Source of the DNA: an uncultured Clostridia bacterium | GTDB lineage: Bacteria; Bacillota; Clostridia; UBA1381 | Length of the DNA: 64,000 bases | Reading direction: 5' to 3' | NCBI GenBank assembly: GCA_934476675.1 | Contig: CAKSOE010000001.1 | Coordinates: 124,001-188,000, forward strand | Shown: positions 7,816 through 16,702 of the stretch, one piece after another | How the letters are laid out: each line of letters begins with the position of its first letter | Numbering within the stretch: position 1 is the first letter of the stretch | Position numbers and translations under genes: made by a program | Notes under the pieces: generated by a model | What the model was told of the DNA's origin: nothing | Database searches by the model: none | What the model saw: the letters and a program-made list of their open reading frames with translations, nothing else

Positions 7816-8823
7816 TTGTTTGACGAGAACGAAAGATTTGTCAGCGGCGGATTTATAAGCGAGGACGCGGAAATTGAAAGCGGTTTAAGACCGCAGAGCC
7901 TTGAAGAATACGTCGGACAGGAAAAAGCTAAGAATAATCTGGAAATATATATAAAAGCCGCATTGGAGCGAAAAGAGGCTTTGGATCACGTGCTTTTGTA
8001 CGGCCCGCCGGGATTGGGAAAAACAACCCTTGCCGGAATTATTGCAAAGGAAATGGGAGTAAATATACGTATAACCTCCGGTCCTGCAATCGAAAAGGCG
8101 GGAGATTTGGCGGCGATACTTACCAATTTGTCGGAACACGATATTCTGTTTATTGATGAAATTCACAGAATGTCAAGAACGGTGGAGGAGATTCTCTATC
8201 CGGCAATGGAGGACTATGCGCTTGATATAATAATAGGAAAAGGTCCGGCGGCAAAATCAATACGAATCGATTTGCCGAAATTTACTCTCATAGGCGCAAC
8301 CACACGTGCAGGCTTATTAACTGCTCCTTTAAGAGATCGTTTCGGCGTAATTTCAAGACTTGAGCTGTATACTCCGGAGGAGTTAAGAACCATTGTTATA
8401 CGCAGCGCCGGAATATTGGATGTGGAAATTGACGAGGACGGTGCAGCGGAAATAGCGTCGCGTTCAAGGGGTACACCGCGAATTGCAAACAGATTTTTAA
8501 GACGCGTGCGTGATTTTGCACAGGTTAAGCATGACGGAAAAATAACCTGGCAGGTGGCGGCGGAGGCTCTTAAAATGATGGAGGTGGACGAGCTGGGACT
8601 GGATATAATCGACAGCCGGCTTATAACGACCATGATTGAGAACTTTAACGGCGGTCCTGTCGGTCTTGATACGATTGCCGCAACAATCGGCGAAGAACCG
8701 AATACGATTGAGGACGTTTACGAGCCGTATCTTTTGCAGCTCGGTTTTATTGCAAGAACGCCGCGCGGAAGGATTGCAACAAAAAATGCCTATGAGCATT
8801 TTGGATTTAGGTTTATAGAATAA
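7816..8823 (+). CDS. ruvB: Holliday junction branch-migration helicase RuvB
   Basis: RuvB is the AAA+ motor that drives branch migration with RuvA. The 335 residues include Walker A (GPPGLGKTTLA), Walker B (ILFIDEIHRM), the sensor segment GATTRAG, and a C-terminal winged helix ending in TPRGRIATKNAYEHF. The start is a TTG at 7816 with an AGGAGG site 7 bases upstream, which overlaps the ruvA stop region and suggests translational coupling. Confidence 0.98.
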   Translation: MFDENERFVSGGFISEDAEIESGLRPQSLEEYVGQEKAKNNLEIYIKAALERKEALDHVLLYGPPGLGKTTLAGIIAKEMGVNIRITSGPAIEKAGDLAAILTNLSEHDILFIDEIHRMSRTVEEILYPAMEDYALDIIIGKGPAAKSIRIDLPKFTLIGATTRAGLLTAPLRDRFGVISRLELYTPEELRTIVIRSAGILDVEIDEDGAAEIASRSRGTPRIANRFLRRVRDFAQVKHDGKITWQVAAEALKMMEVDELGLDIIDSRLITTMIENFNGGPVGLDTIAATIGEEPNTIEDVYEPYLLQLGFIARTPRGRIATKNAYEHFGFRFIE

Positions 8824-8835
8824 GGGTGAATAGCA

Positions 8836-10338
8836 ATGAGAAAAACAAGACTGCTTTTGGCTGCGGTAATTATATTTATAATAAACACCGTGAGCGCCGG
8901 AGCAATGAGTCTTACATATGATAATGCGGTTCATGAATATGCGGGCTCAGTTTTTAATTTGGTGGTAAACAACAGGCTTCTGACAGATTTGCCGATGCCG
9001 CCTATTATATTCAATGACAGATCGCTTGTGCCGATACGTGAAATATTTGAGGAATTGGGTGCGGAGGTTTCGTATGACGGAGCGGAAAAACGCGTAGAGG
9101 TTACTTACGGAAAAACTTATATAAGAATGTATATTAATGATAATACGGCATACGTAAACGGTAAACGCTGCGCCATTCCCGACGGAATAGTGCCGAAGCT
9201 TATAAGCCGTGACGGAGGAGAAACAAAAACCATGGTGCCGTTAAGATTTATAAGCGAAAATGTCGGAATACCGATAGATTTCAGCTCGGAGCATGAGGCG
9301 ATATTGGTTAATTCGGAAAATTACAGCTTTGATGATAACAATTCTGAACAAAACGGAAAAATAGAGAGTGTTTCTTGCAATGAGGTGAATAAAAATACTA
9401 TCGAAATACATATAAATGCCGATTCGGACATATCCGATTATTCGGTGTTTGATATGACGGAGCCGAGCCGCATAGTAGCGGATATACCAGGCTTTAGGGT
9501 TTATGATACGGAAAAAATAAACGTAGATCGGTGCGGAGTAAGTGCGGTAAGACTCGGCGAGAACGAGGAACGCGCAAGAGCTGTTATTGATGTTGACGGA
9601 GAAATAAAGGATTACAGCTATGAAAAGGTATCGGATACGGAGCTTGTGATTACAGTTAAAACTACATCGTCAACGCCGCAGCCGACACAAACACCGAAAC
9701 CAACCCAAACGCCGAAACCGACAGCAAAACCGACCCAAAGACCTGCCGCGTCGAAAGAGGATAAGCTTATTGTAATAGATTCGGGTCATGGCGGCAAGGA
9801 CAGCGGCGCTGTCGGAATACTTGACGGAAAGCAGATATATGAAAAAGATTTGACATTAAGTATAGCAAAAAAAGTAAGGGAAGTCCTTGAAAAGAACGGA
9901 TATAAAACCGACATGACAAGAACGGACGACCGTTTTCTTGAACTTACCGAGCCTCCGGCACAGGCTAATGAAGAAAATGCCGCGGCTTTTGTGAGCATAC
10001 ATATAAATTCGGTTAATGAGGCACCGGAGGCAAGCGGAACAGAGGTGTATTATTCCGTATTGAACAACGGAGACAGCTACGGAGCGACAAGCGAGGAGCT
10101 GGCGGAAAATGTTCTTACGCGTATGCTTTATTATATGCGCTCAAAAAACCGCGGCATAAAAACCGCCGATCATGCCGTAACAAAAAGATGCAAAATGCCT
10201 GCAATTCTGGTGGAGGTAGGGTTTATAACAAACGAGGACGAGCTTAGAAATATGTGTTCGGACGAATACCAGTACAAGGTTGCACAGGGCATTGCCGAGG
10301 GAATTATGAATACTGTTAAGGACATAACAATACCTTAA
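8836..10338 (+). CDS. Secreted N-acetylmuramoyl-L-alanine amidase with stalk and AMIN domains
   Basis: This enzyme cuts the amide between MurNAc and L-Ala in peptidoglycan, outside the membrane. The 500 residues show a signal peptide (1-24), a copper-amine-oxidase-N-like 'stalk' domain (about 35-155), an AMIN targeting domain (about 180-280), a Pro/Thr-rich linker of PTQTPKP repeats (about 282-305) and an Amidase_3 domain (about 312-500). The zinc and catalytic motifs are IVIDSGHGGKDSG, the Glu of YEKDLTLSI, FVSIHINS and ILVEVGFITNEDE. It follows ruvB by 12 bases and precedes queA, so it may be transcribed with them. The linker DNA (9675-9745) is internally repetitive. Confidence 0.93.
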   Translation: MRKTRLLLAAVIIFIINTVSAGAMSLTYDNAVHEYAGSVFNLVVNNRLLTDLPMPPIIFNDRSLVPIREIFEELGAEVSYDGAEKRVEVTYGKTYIRMYINDNTAYVNGKRCAIPDGIVPKLISRDGGETKTMVPLRFISENVGIPIDFSSEHEAILVNSENYSFDDNNSEQNGKIESVSCNEVNKNTIEIHINADSDISDYSVFDMTEPSRIVADIPGFRVYDTEKINVDRCGVSAVRLGENEERARAVIDVDGEIKDYSYEKVSDTELVITVKTTSSTPQPTQTPKPTQTPKPTAKPTQRPAASKEDKLIVIDSGHGGKDSGAVGILDGKQIYEKDLTLSIAKKVREVLEKNGYKTDMTRTDDRFLELTEPPAQANEENAAAFVSIHINSVNEAPEASGTEVYYSVLNNGDSYGATSEELAENVLTRMLYYMRSKNRGIKTADHAVTKRCKMPAILVEVGFITNEDELRNMCSDEYQYKVAQGIAEGIMNTVKDITIP

Positions 10339-10368
10339 CGGTAAATACTGAACGGAGATTACAGAAGA

Positions 10369-11394
10369 ATGAAAACATCGGATTTTTACTATGATTTGCC
10401 GCAGGAGCTTATAGCACAGGAGCCGTTAAAGGTCAGAAGTGACTCGCGGCTCATGCTGCTTGACAAGCACAGCGGAAAAACGGAAAACAGAAGATTTTAT
10501 GAAATAGCGGACTTCTTAAATGAGGGCGACACGCTTATAATGAACGATACAAAGGTACTTCCGGCAAGACTTTACGGTGTCAAGGAGGGTACGGGCGGAG
10601 CGATTGAATTTTTGCTTTTGCATAAGCATACGCTTGACACATGGGAGGTAATATTGAAGCCTGGCAGACGTGCAAAGCCGGGAGCAAGGTTCGTATTCGG
10701 AAACGGCGAGCTGAAAGCTGAAATAATTGATGTAATAAATGACGGAAACAGGCTTGTGCGGTTTGAATATGACGGCATTTTTGAAGAAGTGCTTGACAGA
10801 TTGGGCGAAATGCCGCTGCCGCCGTATATTACGAAAAAACTGGAGGATAAGGACAGATACCAGACGGTTTACGCGAAAAATCCGGGTAGTGCCGCGGCGC
10901 CTACCGCCGGATTGCACTTCACGCCGGAGCTTATTGAAAAAATCAAAGCAAAGGGCGTAAATATAGGATATGTAACGCTTCATGTCGGCTTGGGAACATT
11001 TCGTCCCGTAAAGGTGGATGACGTAAATAATCACAAAATGCACTCGGAATTTTATATTTTGCCCAAAGAAACGGCAGAACTTGTAAACAGAACAAAAGCG
11101 ACGGGAAAACGTGTTATTTCGGTCGGAACGACTGCAACAAGAGTACTTGAAACGGTCGGCGCGGAAAGTGAAACGCTTTTTGAAAAGACAGGCTGGACGG
11201 ATATATTTATTTATCCCGGGAAGGAATTTCATGTTATTGACGCGCTTATCACAAATTTTCATCTGCCGGAATCAACGCTGATAATGCTTGTCAGTGCGCT
11301 TGCCGGCAGAGAAAACGTTCTTAGGGCATATAATGAAGCCGTAAAGGAAAAGTATCGCTTTTTCTCATTCGGTGACGCCATGTTTATTTATTGA
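10369..11394 (+). CDS. queA: tRNA preQ1(34) S-adenosylmethionine ribosyltransferase-isomerase QueA
   Basis: QueA transfers the ribosyl group of SAM to preQ1 at the wobble base of GUN tRNAs, giving epoxyqueuosine. The 341 residues carry the family start KTSDFYYDLPQELIAQEP, then NDTKVLPARLYG, AAPTAGLHFTPELI, HVGLGTFRPV and TNFHLPESTLIMLVSA. The length is normal. CGGAGAT lies upstream of the ATG. It is followed at once by tgt, which performs the preceding step of the same pathway. Confidence 0.97.
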   Translation: MKTSDFYYDLPQELIAQEPLKVRSDSRLMLLDKHSGKTENRRFYEIADFLNEGDTLIMNDTKVLPARLYGVKEGTGGAIEFLLLHKHTLDTWEVILKPGRRAKPGARFVFGNGELKAEIIDVINDGNRLVRFEYDGIFEEVLDRLGEMPLPPYITKKLEDKDRYQTVYAKNPGSAAAPTAGLHFTPELIEKIKAKGVNIGYVTLHVGLGTFRPVKVDDVNNHKMHSEFYILPKETAELVNRTKATGKRVISVGTTATRVLETVGAESETLFEKTGWTDIFIYPGKEFHVIDALITNFHLPESTLIMLVSALAGRENVLRAYNEAVKEKYRFFSFGDAMFIY

Positions 11395-11411
11395 TTGTTA
11401 GGAGATTTTTG

Positions 11412-12542
11412 ATGTTTAAAATTTTACACACAAACGGGAGAGCAAGGCGCGGTGAATTTCGCACAGTACACGGAGTGGTGCAGACCCCGGTTTTTCAGAA
11501 TGTCGGAACGATTGCGGCGATAAAGGGTGCGGTATCCTCGCTTGATTTAAAAGAACTCGGCTGCCAGGTGGAGCTTTGCAATACTTATCATCTGCATTTA
11601 AGACCGGGTGACAAAATAGTAAAAAAACTCGGCGGCTTGCATAAATTCATGAATTGGGACAGACCGATTCTTACCGACAGCGGCGGATTTCAGGTGTTTT
11701 CGCTTGCAGGTCTGAGAAAAATAACCGAGGAGGGCGTGCATTTTTGTTCGCACATAGACGGCAGAAAAATATTTATGGGGCCGGAGGAGAGTATGCAGAT
11801 ACAGTCAAATCTTGCCTCGACAATCGCAATGGCATTTGACGAATGTATAGAAAACCCCGCCGAATATGATTACGTAAAAAAATCGGTGGACAGAACATAT
11901 CGTTGGCTTGTGCGCTGCAAGGCGGAAATGAAGCGTCTTAATTCGCTCGACGATACGATTAATAAAGAACAGCTTTTGTTCGGCATAAACCAGGGCGGAA
12001 CATATGATGATATACGTATTGACCATATGAAACGCATAGCGGAGCTTGATTTGCCGGGCTATGCAATAGGCGGTCTGGCAGTCGGCGAAAGCACGGACAC
12101 CATGTATCATATACTTGACGAGGTTTTGCCGTATGCGCCTTATGATAAGCCGCGCTATTTGATGGGGGTGGGAACACCGTCAAATATTATAGAAAGCGTT
12201 GCAAGGGGAATAGACTTTTTTGACTGTGTTATTGCGTCGAGAAATGCGCGCCATGCATTTATTTTTACACGTAACGGCACTATGAATCTACTTAACGAAA
12301 AATATGAGCTGGACACACGTCCGATTGATGAAGAATGTAATTGTCCGGCGTGCCGGAATTTCACGCGCGCATATATACGTCATCTGTTCAAGGCAAAGGA
12401 AATGCTTGGTATGCGGCTGTGCGTTATGCACAATCTGTATTTCTATAACGAACTTATGGAAATGATACGGAAAGCAATTGAAGAGGACAGATTTGAGAAA
12501 TTCAGAAAAGAAAATACGGAAAAGCTTGCGCGCAGAATTTGA
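11412..12542 (+). CDS. tgt: tRNA-guanine(34) transglycosylase
   Basis: Tgt exchanges guanine for preQ1 at position 34 of tRNA-Asn, -Asp, -His and -Tyr. The 376 residues include LTDSGGFQVFSL with the general acid/base Asp, the substrate pocket IGGLAVGES, the nucleophile region GIDFFDCVIASRNARHA, and the zinc site CNCPAC...MHN near the C-terminus. ATG 11412 is chosen because AGGAG (11400-11404) lies 7 bases upstream; an in-frame TTG at 11391 overlaps the queA stop and lacks a ribosome site. Confidence 0.97.
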   Translation: MFKILHTNGRARRGEFRTVHGVVQTPVFQNVGTIAAIKGAVSSLDLKELGCQVELCNTYHLHLRPGDKIVKKLGGLHKFMNWDRPILTDSGGFQVFSLAGLRKITEEGVHFCSHIDGRKIFMGPEESMQIQSNLASTIAMAFDECIENPAEYDYVKKSVDRTYRWLVRCKAEMKRLNSLDDTINKEQLLFGINQGGTYDDIRIDHMKRIAELDLPGYAIGGLAVGESTDTMYHILDEVLPYAPYDKPRYLMGVGTPSNIIESVARGIDFFDCVIASRNARHAFIFTRNGTMNLLNEKYELDTRPIDEECNCPACRNFTRAYIRHLFKAKEMLGMRLCVMHNLYFYNELMEMIRKAIEEDRFEKFRKENTEKLARRI

Positions 12543-12556
12543 TTGGGGAGATAAAA

Positions 12557-13837
12557 ATGGAGTATAATAAATATATATCGGAAAACTTCGGGATTTCCGA
12601 GGCGGTTGTAAGGCTTGTGAGAGATGCCGAAAAAGACCTTGAAAAACAATTTAAGAAAATAGATAAAACAGCGGAATTTAATCAGCTTAAAGTCATGAAA
12701 GCATTTGCCGACAATAAGGTGTCGGAGGCACATTTTGTTCCGACAACGGGTTATGCGGAGGACGATTTGGGACGCGATACGCTTGATAAGGTTTACGCAC
12801 AGGTATTCGGTGCGGAGGACGCAATTGTGCGGCATAACTTTGTGAGCGGAACACACACGCTTGCAACGATGCTGTTTGCTGTGCTTCGTCCGGGGGATAC
12901 GCTGCTTGCGGTTACGGGCAAGCCGTATGACACGCTGGAGGAAACAATCGGTATTTCCGGTGAGGACGGAAACGGCTCATTAAAGGATTTCGGCGTAAAG
13001 TATATGCAGGCGGATTTAAAAGCCGACGGTCAGCCGGATTTGGAAAAAATTAAAAAGATTCTTACCGAAAATGAAATTAAGGTGGCGGAAATACAGCGTT
13101 CGAGAGGTTACGGAGTACGTCCGTCATACAGTGCGGAGGAAATAGGAGATTTAATTTCCTTTATAAAAAACGTTTCACCGCAGACAATATGTGTTGTGGA
13201 TAACTGCTACGGCGAATTTGCCGATACGAAAGAACCGACAGATTTCGGTGCGGATCTTATGGCGGGCTCTCTTATAAAAAATCCCGGCGGCGGTCTGGCG
13301 CTTACGGGCGGATATATTGCCGGAAAAAGCAAGTACGTTGAACTGTGCGCATACCGTCTTACGGCTGTCGGCATAGGCAGACACAGCTGTGCGTCAATCG
13401 GCATGACAAGGAATATGTACCAGGGATTTTTCATGTCGCCGCATACAACGGCGCAGGCGATAAAAACCGCTCTTTTATGTGCGGCGGTATTTGAAAAAAT
13501 GGGATACGGGGTTTCGCCGTCCTCAAAGGATGAACGACATGATATAATACAGTCGGTGATTTTGGGAAGTCCCGAAAAAATCACGGCTTTTTGTGAGGGA
13601 ATACAGAAAGGCGCTCCGGTGGACAGCTTTGTGAAGCCGCAGCCGTGGGAAATGCCGGGGTATTCGGATAAGGTTATTATGGCAGCCGGAGGATTTGTAC
13701 AGGGTGCGTCCATTGAGCTTTCGGCAGATGCACCGATGCGTCCGCCATATGTGGTGTATATGCAGGGCGGACTTACGTATGAAAGCGCAAAGCTCGGAAT
13801 TATGTCGGCAGCGCAAAGAGTAACGGAACAGCAGTGA
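12557..13837 (+). CDS. Aluminium-resistance/methionine gamma-lyase-like PLP enzyme
   Basis: This 426-residue protein belongs to the YnbB-type family annotated as aluminium resistance or cystathionine/methionine lyase-like, fold type I PLP enzymes. Visible features are the active-site loop FVSGTHTLATMLFAVLRPGD, VDNCYGEF with the Asp that holds PLP nitrogen, and the Schiff-base Lys context GSLIKNPGGGLA. The substrate is not established for most members. The start is ATG 12557 with GGGGAG 6 bases upstream. It lies in the tRNA-modification run between tgt and tmcAL. Confidence 0.88.
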   Translation: MEYNKYISENFGISEAVVRLVRDAEKDLEKQFKKIDKTAEFNQLKVMKAFADNKVSEAHFVPTTGYAEDDLGRDTLDKVYAQVFGAEDAIVRHNFVSGTHTLATMLFAVLRPGDTLLAVTGKPYDTLEETIGISGEDGNGSLKDFGVKYMQADLKADGQPDLEKIKKILTENEIKVAEIQRSRGYGVRPSYSAEEIGDLISFIKNVSPQTICVVDNCYGEFADTKEPTDFGADLMAGSLIKNPGGGLALTGGYIAGKSKYVELCAYRLTAVGIGRHSCASIGMTRNMYQGFFMSPHTTAQAIKTALLCAAVFEKMGYGVSPSSKDERHDIIQSVILGSPEKITAFCEGIQKGAPVDSFVKPQPWEMPGYSDKVIMAAGGFVQGASIELSADAPMRPPYVVYMQGGLTYESAKLGIMSAAQRVTEQQ

Positions 13838-13850
13838 AAGGAGATTTGCG

Positions 13851-15002
13851 GTGAGGGTAAGTGCGGTTATAGCGGAATATAATATTTTTCATAACGGTCA
13901 TAAATTCCTTGCCGAAAAAATGCACGAAAGCTCCGATGCGGTAATCGCCTTGATGAGCGGCAGCTTTGTTCAGCGCGGGGACGCGGCGATTGCGGATAAA
14001 TGGCAGCGTGCGGAGTCGGCGCTTTTAAACGGTGTCGATTTGGTGATAGAGCTTCCGGCGGTGTATGCCGTAAATACCGCACAGCAGTTTGCATACGGCG
14101 GTGTAAATATCATAAATTCGCTGGGAATGGTTGACGAATTGCATTTCGGGTCGGAGGTCGGAAATACCGATGCGCTTTTAAAAGCGGCACAGCTTTTAAA
14201 GAACGAACCGGCAGAGGTTTCGGAAAAAATAAAGAAATATACCTCGGAGGGAATGAATTATCCGTCGGCACGTGAAAAAGCATACGGCGGACTGATAGAT
14301 GGCGGCATTTTGAGCAGCCCGAATAATATACTTGCGCTTGAATATATAATCGCATTAAAGCAGCTTAAAAGCGGGATAATTCCCGTGACGGCAAAGAGAA
14401 CCGGAGCAGGTCATCATGATGAAAAAACAAACGGAAAATTTGCATCGGCGGCTGCAATCAGAAATATGATTTTAAACGGCAGGGATTATAGTGAATATGT
14501 TCCCATAGGTGCGGAATACAAATTGCCGTATAAACTTTCACAGCTTGACAGCGCACTTATTTATAAGCTCAGAACCATGAGTATCGATGAATTAAAGCAG
14601 ATAAATGATGTAAATGAGGGTCTGGAAAACAGAATAAAGCGTCTTTGTATGGAGTATTCGTCAATAGATGAGCTTGCGGAAGGAATAAAAACAAAACGGT
14701 ATACACGCACGAGAATAAACCGTGTGCTTATATCCGCACTTTTGGATTTTACAAAAGATTTGTGTGCAAGCGAACCGTCCTATATCCGCGTTCTCGGAAT
14801 GAACACAACGGGAATGAAGCTTTTGAGTGAAATAAAAAAATGCTGTAAATATCCTATTGTGACAAAAACAGCGGACTTTGACCGTGAAAATCCAATGTTT
14901 CAAGCGGAAATACGCGCCACAGACGCATTTTCGCTGTGTGCACCGCAAAACGGATTAAAAAAAGGCGGGCGCGATTTTACAACCTCTCCCGTTATAGTTT
15001 AG
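13851..15002 (+). CDS. tmcAL: tRNA(Met) cytidine acetate ligase TmcAL
   Basis: TmcAL uses acetate and ATP to form N4-acetylcytidine at the wobble position of elongator tRNA-Met. The 383 residues begin with the nucleotidyltransferase motif IAEYNIFHNGHKF (HIGH-like) and continue with ALMSGSFVQRGDAAI, ELPAVYAVNTAQQFAYGG and HFGSE, the family signature. The start is GTG 13851 with AAAGGAG (13837-13843) upstream. It follows the PLP enzyme by 13 bases. Confidence 0.92.
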   Translation: MRVSAVIAEYNIFHNGHKFLAEKMHESSDAVIALMSGSFVQRGDAAIADKWQRAESALLNGVDLVIELPAVYAVNTAQQFAYGGVNIINSLGMVDELHFGSEVGNTDALLKAAQLLKNEPAEVSEKIKKYTSEGMNYPSAREKAYGGLIDGGILSSPNNILALEYIIALKQLKSGIIPVTAKRTGAGHHDEKTNGKFASAAAIRNMILNGRDYSEYVPIGAEYKLPYKLSQLDSALIYKLRTMSIDELKQINDVNEGLENRIKRLCMEYSSIDELAEGIKTKRYTRTRINRVLISALLDFTKDLCASEPSYIRVLGMNTTGMKLLSEIKKCCKYPIVTKTADFDRENPMFQAEIRATDAFSLCAPQNGLKKGGRDFTTSPVIV

Positions 15003-15026
15003 TTTGTACAAAAATGAATTTTAAGG

Positions 15027-15056
15027 ACACTTCCTTATTGCCTTTGGCATATTATA
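15027..15056 (+). promoter_or_regulatory. Candidate SigK/SigE-type promoter of sigK
   Basis: ACAC (15027-15030) is followed after exactly 17 bases by CATATTATA (15048-15056). This fits the mother-cell consensus of an AC-type -35 and a CATANNNTA -10. It lies 16 bases before the sigK ATG. SigK recognising its own gene is known from Bacillus; the transcript start would be very close to the ribosome site here. Confidence 0.5.
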
Positions 15057-15071
15057 TAAGGGGGTGTTTTT

Positions 15072-15764
15072 ATGTTTTTCGGATCAATGCTGATGGAATG
15101 GCTGCAAGCGGCGCTTGTAATGGCAGGCTATGTCGGGGGCGGCGCGGCTTTTCCCGAACCGCTCGGACGCGAAGAAGAAAAGAAGTGTATCGAGCAGTAT
15201 ATGCAGGGCGATATGAAAGCAAAAAATATGCTTATAGAGCATAATCTGCGGCTTGTGGCACATATTGCAAAAAAATATTCGGATGAAAAAAATGCCGAGG
15301 ATTTAATCTCAATCGGCACAATCGGACTTATAAAGGGTATAAATACGTTTAATCCCGATAAGGCAAAGAAATTAAGTACGTATATTTCAAGGTGTGTGGA
15401 AAATGAGGTTTTAATGTATTTAAGATCGTCAAAGCGGCTGCTCGGCGAGGTGTCCATTGACGATAGCATAGGTGCAGACAAAGAGGGCAATAACATGACT
15501 TTTTCGGATATACTTTCGGACAGGGACGGTGATATTGCCGAAGAAGTCTTTGCCAAAATGGAGTCAAAAAAGCTGCACGAAGCAATGAAAAATGTGCTTA
15601 CACCGAATGAAATCGACATCATATGCTGGCGTTACGGACTTAATAACCGAAAAAGAAAAACACAGCGTGAAATCGCACAGATTCTCGGAATAAGCAGGAG
15701 CTATATAAGCAGGATTGAGAAAAAATGTCTTGAAAAGCTTGCCGCAGAGCTGGCACGGATATGA
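15072..15764 (+). CDS. sigK: RNA polymerase late mother-cell sporulation sigma factor SigK
   Basis: The 230 residues match SigK: a hydrophobic N-terminal pro-sequence (about residues 1-25) ending before FPEPLGREEEKK, then RNMLIEHNLRLVAHI-like region 2 (here KNMLIEHNLRLVAHIAKKY), AEDLISIGTIGLIKGI, and region 4 with KTQREIAQILGISRSYISRIEKK. SigK drives late mother-cell genes for coat and cortex after the pro-sequence is cut by SpoIVFB. The reading frame is continuous, so no skin element interrupts it. The ATG follows AAGGGGGTG. It ends at a perfect terminator. Confidence 0.95.
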   Translation: MFFGSMLMEWLQAALVMAGYVGGGAAFPEPLGREEEKKCIEQYMQGDMKAKNMLIEHNLRLVAHIAKKYSDEKNAEDLISIGTIGLIKGINTFNPDKAKKLSTYISRCVENEVLMYLRSSKRLLGEVSIDDSIGADKEGNNMTFSDILSDRDGDIAEEVFAKMESKKLHEAMKNVLTPNEIDIICWRYGLNNRKRKTQREIAQILGISRSYISRIEKKCLEKLAAELARI

Positions 15765-15765
15765 T

Positions 15766-15801
15766 ACAAAATACCTCATGTAGAGGTATTTTGTTCTTTT
15801 T
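15766..15801 (+). terminator. Terminator of sigK
   Basis: ACAAAATACCTC (15766-15777) and GAGGTATTTTGT (15783-15794) form a perfect 12-base stem with a 5-base loop, followed by TCTTTTT. It starts right after the sigK stop codon. Confidence 0.9.
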
Positions 15802-15823
15802 GTAAGAAAATGATTATTTTTAC

Positions 15824-15852
15824 TTGCAAATATCCGCGTGGCGTATTATAAT
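15824..15852 (+). promoter_or_regulatory. SigA-type promoter of proBA
   Basis: TTGCAA (15824-15829), a 17-base spacer and consensus TATAAT (15847-15852) lie 33 bases before the proB ATG. No riboswitch or T-box fits in the short leader. Confidence 0.75.
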
Positions 15853-15885
15853 AGAAGTAATTATGAACAGAGGAGAATTATACAT

Positions 15886-16695
15886 ATGGATAATATAATG
15901 CAGGACGTTAAGGCGGCGCACAGGATTGTCGTCAAGGTGGGAACGTCTACGCTTACATACGAAACAGGGAAGATGAATTTACAGAGAATAGACCGTCTGG
16001 CAATGGTTTTGTCCGATTTACACAATCAGGGCAAGGAGATAATCCTGGTATCATCGGGTGCAATCGGAGTAGGGATAGGCAAGCTCGGTCTGAAAGAAAG
16101 ACCGTCCGATGTGAGAAAAAGACAGGCACTTGCGGCAGTGGGACAGTGCGAGCTTATGCACCTGTACGATAAGATGTTCTCGGAATACGGCACAACGGTG
16201 GCTCAAATTCTCTTAACGCGCGGCGACATATCTATACCGCGACGCAAACGTCATACGCAGAATACAATTTCACAGCTGCTTGAAATGGATATAGTACCGA
16301 TTATAAACGAGAATGATACGGTAACAACAGAAGAAATGGGAATAGGCGATAACGATACCCTTTCGGCGGTAGTTGCCGATTTTCTGGATGCGGATTTGCT
16401 GGTACTTTTCTCGGATATAGACGGTTTGTACGACAGCGATCCTCATAAGGACAAAAACGCAAAGCTGATACATATGGTCTATGATATTGAAGATGTGCGT
16501 CCTCTTGCCGGAGGCGTGGCAACAGAGCTTGGAACCGGCGGAATGATTACAAAACTTGACGCGGCGGAAATTGCCGTAAATGCCGGAATAAATATGGTAA
16601 TAGTAAACGGTGAAAATACGGGCGTGCTGTATGATATTCTTGACGGTAAGAATGTGGGAACACTGTTTGTTTCAAAAAATTTTGAAAGAGAGTAG
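15886..16695 (+). CDS. proB: Glutamate 5-kinase (short form, no PUA domain)
   Basis: ProB phosphorylates glutamate to gamma-glutamyl phosphate, the first and feedback-controlled step of proline synthesis. The 269 residues are an amino-acid-kinase domain with RIVVKVGTSTLT, VSSGAIGVG, INENDTV and the Lys-containing GGMITKLDAAEIA. The C-terminal PUA domain of the E. coli enzyme is absent, as in several Firmicutes. The start is ATG 15886 with AGGAG 10 bases upstream. The 7-base gap to proA indicates an operon. Confidence 0.95.
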   Translation: MDNIMQDVKAAHRIVVKVGTSTLTYETGKMNLQRIDRLAMVLSDLHNQGKEIILVSSGAIGVGIGKLGLKERPSDVRKRQALAAVGQCELMHLYDKMFSEYGTTVAQILLTRGDISIPRRKRHTQNTISQLLEMDIVPIINENDTVTTEEMGIGDNDTLSAVVADFLDADLLVLFSDIDGLYDSDPHKDKNAKLIHMVYDIEDVRPLAGGVATELGTGGMITKLDAAEIAVNAGINMVIVNGENTGVLYDILDGKNVGTLFVSKNFERE

Positions 16696-16702
16696 GGTAT
16701 AA

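Noticed and set aside
9675..9745. Tandem-repeat-like DNA
   Set aside because: It encodes the Pro/Thr linker (PTQTPKP units) of the amidase and is not an intergenic repeat or CRISPR.
10516..11262. 248-codon open frame antisense to queA
   Set aside because: It lies wholly inside queA on the other strand, has no ribosome site and no recognisable protein pattern, while queA is unmistakable.
15802..15885. T-box or riboswitch in the proBA leader
   Set aside because: The predicted leader is under 30 bases, too short for either.
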